Shown here: positions 36,568 through 45,815 of the stretch, one piece after another | How positions within the stretch are numbered: the first letter of the stretch is position 1 | Layout of the letters: every line of letters starts with the position of its first letter | Origin: Trypanosoma brucei gambiense DAL972 | Lineage: Eukaryota > Euglenozoa > Kinetoplastea > Trypanosomatida > Trypanosomatidae | Length of the DNA: 64,000 bases | Assembly (NCBI RefSeq): GCF_000210295.1 | Contig: NC_026740.1 | Span: 372,001-436,000 of the forward strand | Direction of reading: 5' to 3' | The notes under the pieces: generated by a model | Told to the model about the DNA's origin: nothing | The model's database searches: none | What the model saw: only the letters and a program-made list of their open reading frames with translations | Made by a program: the position numbers and the translations under genes

Positions 36568-37668
36568 ATGAGTAGAGATGCGACACCCTACGAGGGCGAG
36601 GGTGATGATGACGATTATGACGGGGCAATGAGGTGTATTCTCGTGGAAAAGATACGGCGACACCGTGCTCTCGAGCGTGAGGGAAGCGTTAGGGTTATAA
36701 CACGGAAAGGTGTGCCACCCCCGACACTAGGGGAGCTGTGCGCGATAGCTGACAGGCGGTCGAGACATGAAGACCTGTTGAGGTTGCAGCGGCGTCTGGA
36801 TGGGGTAGAGAGACGGATGGGGTTGTGGCGTGACTATCTTTCCTACGAGCCCCCACCCTTTATGTCCTCCAGCGTTCCTGCTAACGCTTCTGAGACTGGA
36901 ATCCTTGAGGGACGCGCAGCACTTCTTTCACCACTTTCCACACTGTTTCGCATTTTGCTCCGCGAGAATCGCGCGCGGGAGAGGCTACGGTTGCTGCGAG
37001 CGCGGCCCCCCCTCCCCAAGTCGCAAACGCCATCGCTGGCTAGTGCTCGACGGATGTCATTGGAGGTGGCTCGTTTTGTGGGAGACGATATATTTGTTCC
37101 CCCTGGGGATGGGTGCCGTTCTGCAATAACTTCCGAGCAGTTGCTTGTAACACCCGCGTATGAGGTCGAGCGCCTCCGAAACCCGCTGGTGTTCTTGGCT
37201 CGCGAGTACCGTATGGAGCGACTCCCTGAATTCTCGCTAAACCCAGCAAAGTCTCCGGATACTGGTCACAGCTCTGTGGTGAGGAAGGATTGCGGTGCCT
37301 CGTCTGCAGTTACATTATCAGACTTCCGCCAGCCACCTGTGATGTTAGAGGCATTTAATATACCTTGCGGCATTTACGATGTGGGTCGTAGAGTCCACCT
37401 CATTCAGGGGTATGAGCCGCTGTACAGCAGTGATGGGCTTGGGTCTCTTGACTCTCTTAGTAAGGCCGTGAAGTGTAGGCGGGATGGACCGCAACGGGGC
37501 GATACTGCCTTCATTGACGGACGGCTGTCTCAAAGTTTGTGGTGTTCTGGGACTCCAGCGAAACTACGAGGGCCGCTCCAGGAGGACTCGCTAAGCGGAA
37601 GCGACGACGACGAGGTCTCCCCAGCCTTCTGCGCGGATGTCTCATGGCTTCCCAAGTTCCCCGAGTAA
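36568..37668 (+). CDS. Conserved hypothetical protein, intact tandem copy
   Basis: 366 residues, not recognised. Acidic N-terminus (EGEGDDDDYDGA, about 9-20), then an Arg/Leu-rich helical region with coiled-coil character (about 28-170, for example RRSRHEDLLRLQRRLDGVERRMG), and a less structured C-terminal half ending in an acidic/Ser segment (SGSDDDEVSPAF) and WLPKFPE. No signal peptide or membrane segment. This is the only complete copy; the second copy at 42140-42993 is interrupted by an assembly gap and foreign sequence. Confidence 0.75.
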   Translation: MSRDATPYEGEGDDDDYDGAMRCILVEKIRRHRALEREGSVRVITRKGVPPPTLGELCAIADRRSRHEDLLRLQRRLDGVERRMGLWRDYLSYEPPPFMSSSVPANASETGILEGRAALLSPLSTLFRILLRENRARERLRLLRARPPLPKSQTPSLASARRMSLEVARFVGDDIFVPPGDGCRSAITSEQLLVTPAYEVERLRNPLVFLAREYRMERLPEFSLNPAKSPDTGHSSVVRKDCGASSAVTLSDFRQPPVMLEAFNIPCGIYDVGRRVHLIQGYEPLYSSDGLGSLDSLSKAVKCRRDGPQRGDTAFIDGRLSQSLWCSGTPAKLRGPLQEDSLSGSDDDEVSPAFCADVSWLPKFPE

Positions 37669-37963
37669 CAAGATTGCGATAGTGAGGGAATAGTAGAGGA
37701 TATTCTCTTACTGTGCACTGGGTGTATCATTCTGTCACCCGATGTAATGTAATATATGGCGCAAAAGAATGTGCTTTTTGGTGAAGTGGATGCCTCCGGC
37801 ACTGTTTCATTCGAATGGCTGCGTTTATTTTCTGTGTTGTCACTGCTCCGTCAACCTCTTGCACGCATCTGAGAACCCACTTGTTGATGCCTCTTTTCCC
37901 TTTACTTTCGTGTGCTCCCACCCTACGGCCCCGTGTCACGTGACGCAGTTTTCACCGCCGACG

Positions 37964-38845
37964 ATGGTTAGCGAGAGGACCGTCTCTGGTGGTTGGAAAC
38001 CTGATAGTTCGGCACCTGTGTGTGACAGCTGCGATGTCACGTTCACTGTTTACAGGAGACGCCACCACTGTCGTTGTTGCGGCGGCGTGTTTTGCAATTC
38101 ATGCTCGAATACGTATGTGAGCATCCCAGCATTGCATGAAATGAAACCACAGCGCGTGTGCCGCGCCTGTGCAACCGCGTTGTCTGGTGCCACAGATGCC
38201 TCTGCCACTGCCGGTTCGGCGGCAACCGACCCCGTGTCCGGCGGTTCCTTTCCCTCGATTGCGGAAGAGGAGGAGGAGGGGGGTGATGGCATTGTGTCTT
38301 CGGGCAGTAGTCGCCTCGACGACGATAGCGGTGATGTTGACGACAGTTCGTCTCATAGTGGGGACGTTTCGTCTGCCGTCGCGGCTGTGTATTCTTCCGT
38401 TGAGGAGGGACCACGCACCAGTAGCATGACCTTCATTGCGGCTTTGCAAGAGAATCTCAGACACTCGGATGATCCGGGTGTCGTGACAATCCTTATGTAT
38501 GCTTCGGCGACGAGGCAGCAACTAATTCTTGTTACTGTGAGTGATGGAGAAACAATGTCGATGCTTGCAGAGCGACTAGCTGACACCTACCTCCGACTGG
38601 AGAACGGACCGTTCAAGGCCGCAAGTCTTACCGACCGGGAGAATGCGCTGAAGAGGTTGCGCTTCTTTAGTGAATCAGCTGCTGTGGATAACGGCGCTCA
38701 GGCAGTGTCCGTGGCGCTGCAGCATCGGCGCCTGGTTTTGGCCGGTTGCTCGCTTTCCGAACTGCAGTGTCAGAGCGCGAAACCCCTCGTCCATGATTTT
38801 TTCTGCAGTAACATCAGTGCAGGGGAGTGTGGGGAGTGGGAATGA
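37964..38845 (+). CDS. FYVE zinc-finger protein, tandem copy 1
   Basis: 293 residues from ATG 37964. The frame is open to ATG 37769, but the extra 65 residues are a poor, Cys/Phe-rich translation, and the FYVE domain begins right after 37964. The domain shows all signatures: WKPD (11-14, WxxD), RRRHHCR (31-37), RVC (65-67 region), and eight zinc ligands at Cys20, 23, 36, 39, 44, 47, 66 and 69. FYVE domains bind phosphatidylinositol 3-phosphate on endosomes, so a role in membrane traffic is likely. After a Ser/Asp/Glu-rich linker (about 75-150) comes a C-terminal domain that I do not recognise. Identical copy at 43289. Confidence 0.85.
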   Translation: MVSERTVSGGWKPDSSAPVCDSCDVTFTVYRRRHHCRCCGGVFCNSCSNTYVSIPALHEMKPQRVCRACATALSGATDASATAGSAATDPVSGGSFPSIAEEEEEGGDGIVSSGSSRLDDDSGDVDDSSSHSGDVSSAVAAVYSSVEEGPRTSSMTFIAALQENLRHSDDPGVVTILMYASATRQQLILVTVSDGETMSMLAERLADTYLRLENGPFKAASLTDRENALKRLRFFSESAAVDNGAQAVSVALQHRRLVLAGCSLSELQCQSAKPLVHDFFCSNISAGECGEWE

Positions 38846-39415
38846 AGAAAGTGACTTTGTGCAATTATCGTTGCTGCAAATCACCCTTTTTAAGGTCTGC
38901 GTATGGACTATGCGTATTCCCAGGTTGGGTATGTAGTTACTTGAAGGAGGGTAAACCCGTCTTCTAACCTAACCGGTGCCTTCCTTGCCGCATTCCGGCT
39001 TCTGGCGCCATCAGTCGCTGCTTGGTTTCATTTCCAACCACTCAATGACTCATGGGGGATCTCTTTTACTTCACCTTTTTCCCCTCCTCACACTGTCGAT
39101 GTGACAGTGTCTTTTCAGTGTTCTGCGTAATCCCTTGTTCATTTTCCTTTTCCCTCTTTGCTGCTAGAAGTTGCGCATTATTTGCGTTGTTGTGGTGCCA
39201 GTAGCACGTGTGTACTGATACACGCTCCTTTATGTGCGTGTGTGCGAATGCGAGTAGGTACTGTGTTCTCTCCTCCTTTCTCGTACAACAAATTGTATAA
39301 CCGCAATGCACTCTTGTAAACGAACACACAGGTAGGCTAGGCGAGGTTTTTCACAAAAGGAATATATATATATATATATATATATATAAGGCTACGCCTA
39401 AATCCCTTTGACCTC
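38846..39415. other. Intergenic region spanning junction of units 1 and 2
   Basis: Pyrimidine tract at 39059-39090, then the repeat boundary at 39301 and a (TA)n run at 39362-39388 just before the next start. A GACAGTGT inverted-repeat motif is seen near 39090-39112 (CACTGTCGATGTGACAGTG). Confidence 0.6.
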
Positions 39416-40423
39416 ATGGGTTGCCAACGTATGGGGACCTATCCCATTGTGGGTGTGGAAGATGTGCGCCGTGCTGTCGTTTTGGAGGTGAACGATTTTT
39501 GTATTTCTGTGAAGCTGCCTCCTGCAAGTGAATTAAGGAAAGATTCCCGGTATGGCATTAACCTTGATGCCCAGGTTGTCGGTTTCAATGCAAGGCGCGT
39601 TCGCGACGAATATGAGCTTGCCTTTCGTATGTACCTTACTGGAAACGATCTTGAGAAGTACGCCCGGAGGTGCACGGTTGGGTACCTTTTTCTTCCATCC
39701 GGTGAGGAGCATTACCTCGGCCCGATAATATTTGGTAGTGACTCGGTGTGCTCGGCCATGCTTGTGGGGGAAGTGCCATCAAATGTAGAGGTGTGCTTTG
39801 AGTGCCTTTCTCTTCCCAGAGGTATGACGGCTCTGATGCCTGCCTGCTTTCGCCTTGCAGAGATCATGGCGACCATTCTTGATGCTGACGTGCACAATGC
39901 ATCAGTGGCCTCCTCGCATATGCAAAACTTGGTGAAACTGTTCCCTTCTTATGGTGACTGCATGATGCAGTTTGATAACTGGACCAAATTTGTGGAGTGC
40001 GCGGAAGCTCAACTGGGACTGTGGTGCACAAGAAGATACACCGAAGACGAAATCAAAAAATATGGATTTCGTAATGTTGCACATTATGAGGAGCCACGTC
40101 TTGTCTCAAAACGATTTATTTACGACTATGTTGATGGGGATGTTGGGAAAGATGCGTTGCATCATGAAAAGTTTGAGGAGTTGAAGAAGCTTGTTGCCGC
40201 TGCATTGAACTCTTGCACTGACTGCCGGCGTCCTTCTCATCTGTGTAAGAAACACCTCACGGAGATATCAAGCATGCCTTGCGTTCTCCAGCTGAATCCC
40301 CCAAACTACTTGGCACCCGTGACTGCTGAGGGAATCGTCTGGAGGATTGTTCTCCAAGACCCCCTCCATCCCATCCGTGTTGTCTGGGAACGCAAAGTCA
40401 CGCGGGTTCCAGATTTTCGCTAA
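39416..40423 (+). CDS. Conserved hypothetical protein, tandem copy 2
   Basis: 335-residue twin of the gene at 33845; the only protein difference seen is Val at residue 13 instead of Ala. Same Cys cluster near 281-294. Function unknown. Confidence 0.75.
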   Translation: MGCQRMGTYPIVGVEDVRRAVVLEVNDFCISVKLPPASELRKDSRYGINLDAQVVGFNARRVRDEYELAFRMYLTGNDLEKYARRCTVGYLFLPSGEEHYLGPIIFGSDSVCSAMLVGEVPSNVEVCFECLSLPRGMTALMPACFRLAEIMATILDADVHNASVASSHMQNLVKLFPSYGDCMMQFDNWTKFVECAEAQLGLWCTRRYTEDEIKKYGFRNVAHYEEPRLVSKRFIYDYVDGDVGKDALHHEKFEELKKLVAAALNSCTDCRRPSHLCKKHLTEISSMPCVLQLNPPNYLAPVTAEGIVWRIVLQDPLHPIRVVWERKVTRVPDFR

Positions 40424-41207
40424 TCCCAAATGCTTCCGTACGGCATTCATTATTTTACACCATCATGTAAGCTGTCAGGCAGCAATAGGGTCCTTAACAC
40501 AATACATTTCCCTCCTCTTTCGCGTTTGACTTTCAATTCCTCAATGTTTTTGGTTGTCGCTGTTCTGTTTTTAACATTTTGCATGACTAATGTCTTTTGT
40601 TCATGTTTGTTCGTTTCCCTCTACGTCTGCTTTTGATGTTCCGTTATTTTACTTTTACGTTTGCTTTTTTTTTTTTTTTACTGTTTGCTCCACCCCGTAC
40701 TCCTTACGATTGGTAACATCCTGATTCAAATGTCGGCTGCAGGTGATAGGGGAGCGAGCTTATGAAGACGTGGAAGTACTGCTTCTCCGTCATTTTCCCA
40801 TCTTTTGTGTTTCAGCTCTTGTATGCGCCACCGAAGCACATTGTTAGATGCTACACATGTGCATGTAGAAGGACTTCCTTTTACGCACCTTTCTTTTTCT
40901 TTTCCATAATTATACTTTTGTGCTGTCTCCTACTGCTTTTCTTACCTTATGTATTTTTTTTACTCTTTGGTTACACACTCGTTACTTATCTTTTCCTTAT
41001 ATCCTTCCTAACATTCTGGTGCTCCCATGGTTTTCCTCTTCTTTCCTGTGCGGTGGGCCCAGTTGCTGCGTCTATCCACTGCATTGCTAACCACTATCCA
41101 CTCTCCCGTGCACTTATTATGTTGTTTTCTCTTTTTTACTTTACTGAGCGCAACCGAATTGTGGGGGACATAGTAGAAGGCAAGACCACTTGACCGCCCT
41201 AAGTGCG
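40424..41207. other. Intergenic region, unit 2
   Basis: Twin of 34853-35635, pyrimidine-rich, with the same unlikely hydrophobic 143-codon frame (40762-41193, one residue changed). Confidence 0.55.
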
Positions 41208-41495
41208 ATGCCTGGGCGCAGAGGGAAGCAGCGTGTGAAGCGGAAGAAGTCGAAACGTCAGAGGCCTTCCGGGATGGAGCGTGTGCTTATTGAAAGCATA
41301 CACGTGCGGAAGCATAAGGAGCGTGACATTCTGAAGCATCACATCCCCCCTTCAGTAAAACCGAGAGTGAAGAAAGTGTCGTTGGATGCGACATTGCCCA
41401 TGTTTAATGCCGTCTCTAAAAACGCCAACCGGAGTACCTCTTCAGTGACCATGGCGAAGGGAACCAAATCGAACGGTGCTGTGGTAGGATGCTGA
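41208..41495 (+). CDS. Small, highly basic hypothetical protein, tandem copy 2
   Basis: 95-residue twin of the gene at 35636, identical in protein sequence. Arg/Lys-rich N-terminus suggests nuclear or nucleolar location. Confidence 0.65.
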   Translation: MPGRRGKQRVKRKKSKRQRPSGMERVLIESIHVRKHKERDILKHHIPPSVKPRVKKVSLDATLPMFNAVSKNANRSTSSVTMAKGTKSNGAVVGC

Positions 41496-42139
41496 AGTTC
41501 CAACTGTTAGTGCACATGCGCGCTGTGTGGTAAACCCCTGCAAACTATTATACGCGGTTGCGTTGGGAGTACGACTCGTGCATGCGTGTGTGTAATTATT
41601 GGGGCTAGTGCTTTGAAACGTACTATTGACAGGGCACCTTTACTGTGGAGATGTGCGAGGTGGACGTAATGTAGGTAAGGGTTATCGAGGTGTGCCTCAT
41701 CACTGTGATGCCTCTGTCAACAGGTCCCTGCGTTCGTGGCCGCATGGTGTATGAGTTGCTTCCTACTGTGTCGTGGGGAACTGTCAGCCACACCCTCTGA
41801 ATTCTCAGCGTGACCTCTGCACCTTTATTACGCCTGGGTGGGCCAGCTCTCTCTTCCCCCCGGGTCATGCATGGTGATATCTCTCCTGGCTCCGCATCCA
41901 CTGCTAGTAGATGGTGGCGCCTTTAACGTTTGTATACCTCAGTGGTTCTCCTGTTTCAGCGCTTGGTACCGTCCTCCAGTTTCCCAGGAGTGAAGCCCAC
42001 TATGGGTGTGCCAGTGATTCGTGTCTTTTCTCTCTTTTCTGTCTCGCAACACTTTTGTGTAGTTAGCCCGCCACACTTGACCTTTGTTGAGGAAGGGGAG
42101 TGGGGAAACGAACCCACAGCGGATTAGACGAGACAACGG
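41496..42139. other. Intergenic region, unit 2
   Basis: Twin of 35924-36567. Nothing coding is supported. Confidence 0.55.
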
Positions 42140-42207
42140 ATGAGTAGAGATGCGACACCCTACGAGGGCGAGGGTGATGATGACGATTATGACGGGGCAA
42201 TGAGGTG

Positions 42208-42307
42208 NNNNNNNNNNNNNNNNNNNNNNNNNNNNNNNNNNNNNNNNNNNNNNNNNNNNNNNNNNNNNNNNNNNNNNNNNNNNNNNNNNNNNNNNNNNNN
42301 NNNNNNN
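42208..42307. other. Assembly gap (100 N)
   Basis: Exactly 100 N, the usual placeholder for a gap of unknown size. Confidence 0.98.
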
Positions 42308-42762
42308 AACCTCGCGTTGTACATAACTCAAACATTCTATATGATGGTTATGCACGGATTTAACGACCACACACGATAAAAGGAATGGGAGGAGGCGCTG
42401 CACCACTTTCATCAATACGAGAAGAATACAGTACATCTGCAACACCACAAATTCATTAAGCTAGCTTACTACCATATAGGGCGTTGCGATCTTCCTCTAG
42501 TCGACACCCTTTATCATTGAAAAAATAAAATAAACAGCCTTTTAAGTACTAAAATGCGGCTAAACTAAGTGAATAAATAATCCTGATGACGACCCACTTC
42601 CTCCAAAAAAGAAAAAAAGGACATAATACTCGTAGTGGAAAATGGGTCCACGCCCTTTGTTACATAGAATTGCTTGCGCACAATGTACGTACGCCCCTTG
42701 TCGTCTCTCAGTTAAACAAAAAAACAAAGAAAAGGGTCACTCACAGGAACATACATGTGTAA
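42308..42762. other. Unrelated 455-bp segment inside duplicated gene
   Basis: AT-rich, A-rich on the plus strand (so its reverse complement is T-tract rich, like a trypanosome UTR read backwards). No long frame, no terminal inverted repeats and no clear target-site duplication are seen at its right end (42762/42763). Origin unknown: inserted DNA or misplaced contig end. Confidence 0.6.
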
Positions 42763-43288
42763 CTTGGGTCTCTTGACTCTCTTAGTAAGGCCGTGAAGTG
42801 TAGGCGGGATGGACCGCAACGGGGCGATACTGCCTTCATTGACGGACGGCTGTCTCAAAGTTTGTGGTGTTCTGGGACTCCAGCGAAACTACGAGGGCCG
42901 CTCCAGGAGGACTCGCTAAGCGGAAGCGACGACGACGAGGTCTCCCCAGCCTTCTGCGCGGATGTCTCATGGCTTCCCAAGTTCCCCGAGTAACAAGATT
43001 GCGATAGTGAGGGAATAGTAGAGGATATTCTCTTACTGTGCACTGGGTGTATCATTCTGTCACCCGATGTAATGTAATATATGGCGCAAAAGAATGTGCT
43101 TTTTGGTGAAGTGGATGCCTCCGGCACTGTTTCATTCGAATGGCTGCGTTTATTTTCTGTGTTGTCACTGCTCCGTCAACCTCTTGCACGCATCTGAGAA
43201 CCCACTTGTTGATGCCTCTTTTCCCTTTACTTTCGTGTGCTCCCACCCTACGGCCCCGTGTCACGTGACGCAGTTTTCACCGCCGACG

Positions 43289-44170
43289 ATGGTTAGCGAG
43301 AGGACCGTCTCTGGTGGTTGGAAACCTGATAGTTCGGCACCTGTGTGTGACAGCTGCGATGTCACGTTCACTGTTTACAGGAGACGCCACCACTGTCGTT
43401 GTTGCGGCGGCGTGTTTTGCAATTCATGCTCGAATACGTATGTGAGCATCCCAGCATTGCATGAAATGAAACCACAGCGCGTGTGCCGCGCCTGTGCAAC
43501 CGCGTTGTCTGGTGCCACAGATGCCTCTGCCACTGCCGGTTCGGCGGCAACCGACCCCGTGTCCGGCGGTTCCTTTCCCTCGATTGCGGAAGAGGAGGAG
43601 GAGGGGGGTGATGGCATTGTGTCTTCGGGCAGTAGTCGCCTCGACGACGATAGCGGTGATGTTGACGACAGTTCGTCTCATAGTGGGGACGTTTCGTCTG
43701 CCGTCGCGGCTGTGTATTCTTCCGTTGAGGAGGGACCACGCACCAGTAGCATGACCTTCATTGCGGCTTTGCAAGAGAATCTCAGACACTCGGATGATCC
43801 GGGTGTCGTGACAATCCTTATGTATGCTTCGGCGACGAGGCAGCAACTAATTCTTGTTACTGTGAGTGATGGAGAAACAATGTCGATGCTTGCAGAGCGA
43901 CTAGCTGACACCTACCTCCGACTGGAGAACGGACCGTTCAAGGCCGCAAGTCTTACCGACCGGGAGAATGCGCTGAAGAGGTTGCGCTTCTTTAGTGAAT
44001 CAGCTGCTGTGGATAACGGCGCTCAGGCAGTGTCCGTGGCGCTGCAGCATCGGCGCCTGGTTTTGGCCGGTTGCTCGCTTTCCGAACTGCAGTGTCAGAG
44101 CGCGAAACCCCTCGTCCATGATTTTTTCTGCAGTAACATCAGTGCAGGGGAGTGTGGGGAGTGGGAATGA
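43289..44170 (+). CDS. FYVE zinc-finger protein, tandem copy 2
   Basis: 293-residue twin of the gene at 37964, identical in protein sequence, with WKPD, RRRHHCR and eight zinc-ligand Cys residues. Probable PI3P-binding endosomal protein. As in copy 1, a longer frame starts at 43094 but is not preferred. Confidence 0.85.
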   Translation: MVSERTVSGGWKPDSSAPVCDSCDVTFTVYRRRHHCRCCGGVFCNSCSNTYVSIPALHEMKPQRVCRACATALSGATDASATAGSAATDPVSGGSFPSIAEEEEEGGDGIVSSGSSRLDDDSGDVDDSSSHSGDVSSAVAAVYSSVEEGPRTSSMTFIAALQENLRHSDDPGVVTILMYASATRQQLILVTVSDGETMSMLAERLADTYLRLENGPFKAASLTDRENALKRLRFFSESAAVDNGAQAVSVALQHRRLVLAGCSLSELQCQSAKPLVHDFFCSNISAGECGEWE

Positions 44171-44707
44171 AGAAAGTGACTTTGTGCAATTATCGTTGCT
44201 GCAAATCACCCTTTTTAAGGTCTGCGTATGGACTATGCGTATTCCCAGGTTGGGTATGTAGTTACTTGAAGGAGGGTAAACCCGTCTTCTAACCTAACCG
44301 GTGCCTTCCTTGCCGCATTCCGGCTTCTGGCGCCATCAGTCGCTGCTTGGTTTCATTTCCAACCACTCAATGACTCATGGGGGATCTCTTTTACTTCACC
44401 TTTTTCCCCTCCTCACACTGTCGATGTGACAGTGTCTTTTCAGTGTTCTGCGTAATCCCTTGTTCATTTTCCTTTTCCCTCTTTGCTGCTAGAAGTTGCG
44501 CATTATTTGCGTTGTTGTGGTGCCAGTAGCACGTGTGTACTGATACACGCTCCTTTATGTGCGTGTGTGCGAATGCGAGTAGGTACTGTGTTCTCTCCTC
44601 CTTTCTCGTACAACAAATTGTGTAACCGCAATGCACTCTTGTAAACGAACACACAGGTAGGCTAGGCGAGGTTTTTCACGAAAGGAATATATATATATAT
44701 ATATCCA
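44171..44707. other. Intergenic region at end of duplication
   Basis: Twin of 38846-39390 until the third boundary fragment ends in a short (TA)n run (44687-44704), directly followed by a new gene. Confidence 0.6.
44626..44704 (+). repeat. Third copy of the duplication boundary (about 79 bp)
   Basis: Starts with the same CCGCAATGCACTC sequence found at 33726 and 39301, continues through GGCTAGGCGAGGTTTTTCAC and ends in TA repeats. It marks the right-hand recombination end of the tandem array. Confidence 0.85.
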
Positions 44708-45574
44708 ATGAATGTTTCTGAGTTTCTAAAAGTTTGGAAGGAAGTTAATGTTTCTGATGACGTTGTCGCTGATGGTGGCAGTGGTGGTTGTAACGTTGAT
44801 ATTGGTGTACCCTTTTCCTCTGAAGTGGATGACGGAGACGAGGTGCCTGTAGAATATGGTGATGTATCACGTGATGATTTTGGTGGTGATGACGGTGGTT
44901 GTGAAGTTTTTGATGAAGCGGGGTCGTTCTTTTATGGTCAGCGGAGTAAGCGGAGGAGATATGATGGTTTGAAGACGGATAGTATATCCTTGTGCAAGCC
45001 TCGTGAACCATATGCCTGTCTGAGAACTTTTAGCACTAATGAGGGCAGTTATGACAATTTTGTTTCTGGTGTTTCCGGAAGAAAGAGGGTGAAAGTCCAG
45101 ATAGCTGGCCGCGGTACGCCGAGGAAGGGATCGTTGGCTGCCGTTACTGCTTTACGCGAGGAGCTGCTGAGGAAAAAGACGCTACTCGACAAGTCTTGTC
45201 GTCAAGAAGTGGTGGATTCTTCCACAAATGAAGAGTTTCCGACCATTGCAGAAGGGGAAAGCACGCTGGATGAGTTGCTGCTTAGTGTAGAAGATTTAGT
45301 ACCTGTCGGGAACTTGGCAACAATCGTTGAAAAAAGTTTGGCGCCCGCGCAAACCTCATCAGTCGAAGATCCGACTCTGTCGGCGGTAAGTACGGAGGCG
45401 GAAGCTCCCCTTAAGGTCGACGAGCCGGTTGAACGCAAAGAAAGTACTGGCAGTGCCCCGAAAGCGGGGAAGCTAAGCATGTTTGCACGAGCGAAGTTGT
45501 ACGTAAGTGGTGGGGATGCTCTAGAAGGAAAGGCAAACATAGAAGATTTTTTTGGAAAGAGGTTTACGTCATAG
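44708..45574 (+). CDS. Hypothetical nuclear protein with C-terminal PIP-box-like motif
   Basis: 288 residues, not a recognised family. The N-terminal 75 residues are acidic and Gly/Asp/Val-rich, followed by a basic nuclear-localisation-like patch (RSKRRRYD, about 79-86) and a second basic segment (GRKRVKVQ). The middle has a short helix (LREELLRKKTLLDK) and a Ser/Glu-rich linker. The last residues read KANIEDFFGKRF (275-286): with Lys in place of Gln this fits the PCNA-interacting pattern Q-x-x-I/L/M-x-x-F-F followed by basic residues, and its placement at the extreme C-terminus is typical. A replication or repair role is possible but only inferred. The start lies only about four bases after the TA run of the duplication boundary. 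Confidence 0.7.
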   Translation: MNVSEFLKVWKEVNVSDDVVADGGSGGCNVDIGVPFSSEVDDGDEVPVEYGDVSRDDFGGDDGGCEVFDEAGSFFYGQRSKRRRYDGLKTDSISLCKPREPYACLRTFSTNEGSYDNFVSGVSGRKRVKVQIAGRGTPRKGSLAAVTALREELLRKKTLLDKSCRQEVVDSSTNEEFPTIAEGESTLDELLLSVEDLVPVGNLATIVEKSLAPAQTSSVEDPTLSAVSTEAEAPLKVDEPVERKESTGSAPKAGKLSMFARAKLYVSGGDALEGKANIEDFFGKRFTS

Positions 45575-45815
45575 CAATACACGCACTGAGTTGTGGTTGT
45601 GTACTCGAAGATGATATTGCCCAACTCACACATTTACATGTGCTGGTGTGTGTTTTGTATTGTGAGTGAACACGCAGGTGCAGCAAGGGTTTACTCGTTG
45701 CTTTTCTTAACCTTTAAGGATAGTGAGGTGTATTCTCTTTGCGCCAGTTGCTGTACTGCATATATACACGCTGCTGTCACTTACCCTTTTTTTAGAACGA
45801 TTAGTACATAAGCTA

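Larger units (their letters stand above)
33726..39300 (+). repeat. Tandem segmental duplication, unit 1 (5,575 bp)
   Basis: Begins with a boundary sequence CCGCAATGCACTCTTGTAAA, repeated at 39301 and 44626. Holds four genes: a 335-residue unknown, a 95-residue basic protein, a 366-residue unknown and a FYVE protein. Coding parts match unit 2 with only a handful of changes, so the duplication is recent or homogenised. Confidence 0.9.
42140..42993 (+). pseudogene. Second copy of the 366-residue gene, interrupted
   Basis: The first 22 codons (42140-42207) match the intact copy at 36568. A 100-N gap then follows, then 455 bp with no similarity to the intact gene, then sequence matching the last 77 codons (42763-42993). 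Relative to the intact copy, 802 bp are missing. The C-terminal piece alone has no ATG at its start. Because the break touches an assembly gap of the default 100-base size, a misassembly is as likely as a true disruption, so calling it a pseudogene is provisional. Confidence 0.6.
39301..44625 (+). repeat. Tandem segmental duplication, unit 2 (5,325 bp)
   Basis: Second copy of the four-gene segment. Differences seen from unit 1: one missense change in the first gene, shorter TA run, a few single-base changes in tracts, and the replacement of 802 bp by 100 N plus 455 bp inside the third gene. Confidence 0.9.

Noticed and set aside
37769..37963. 65-residue N-terminal extension of the FYVE protein (also 43094-43288)
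   Set aside because: Cys/Phe-rich with no domain; the domain starts right after the internal ATG. Not fully excluded.
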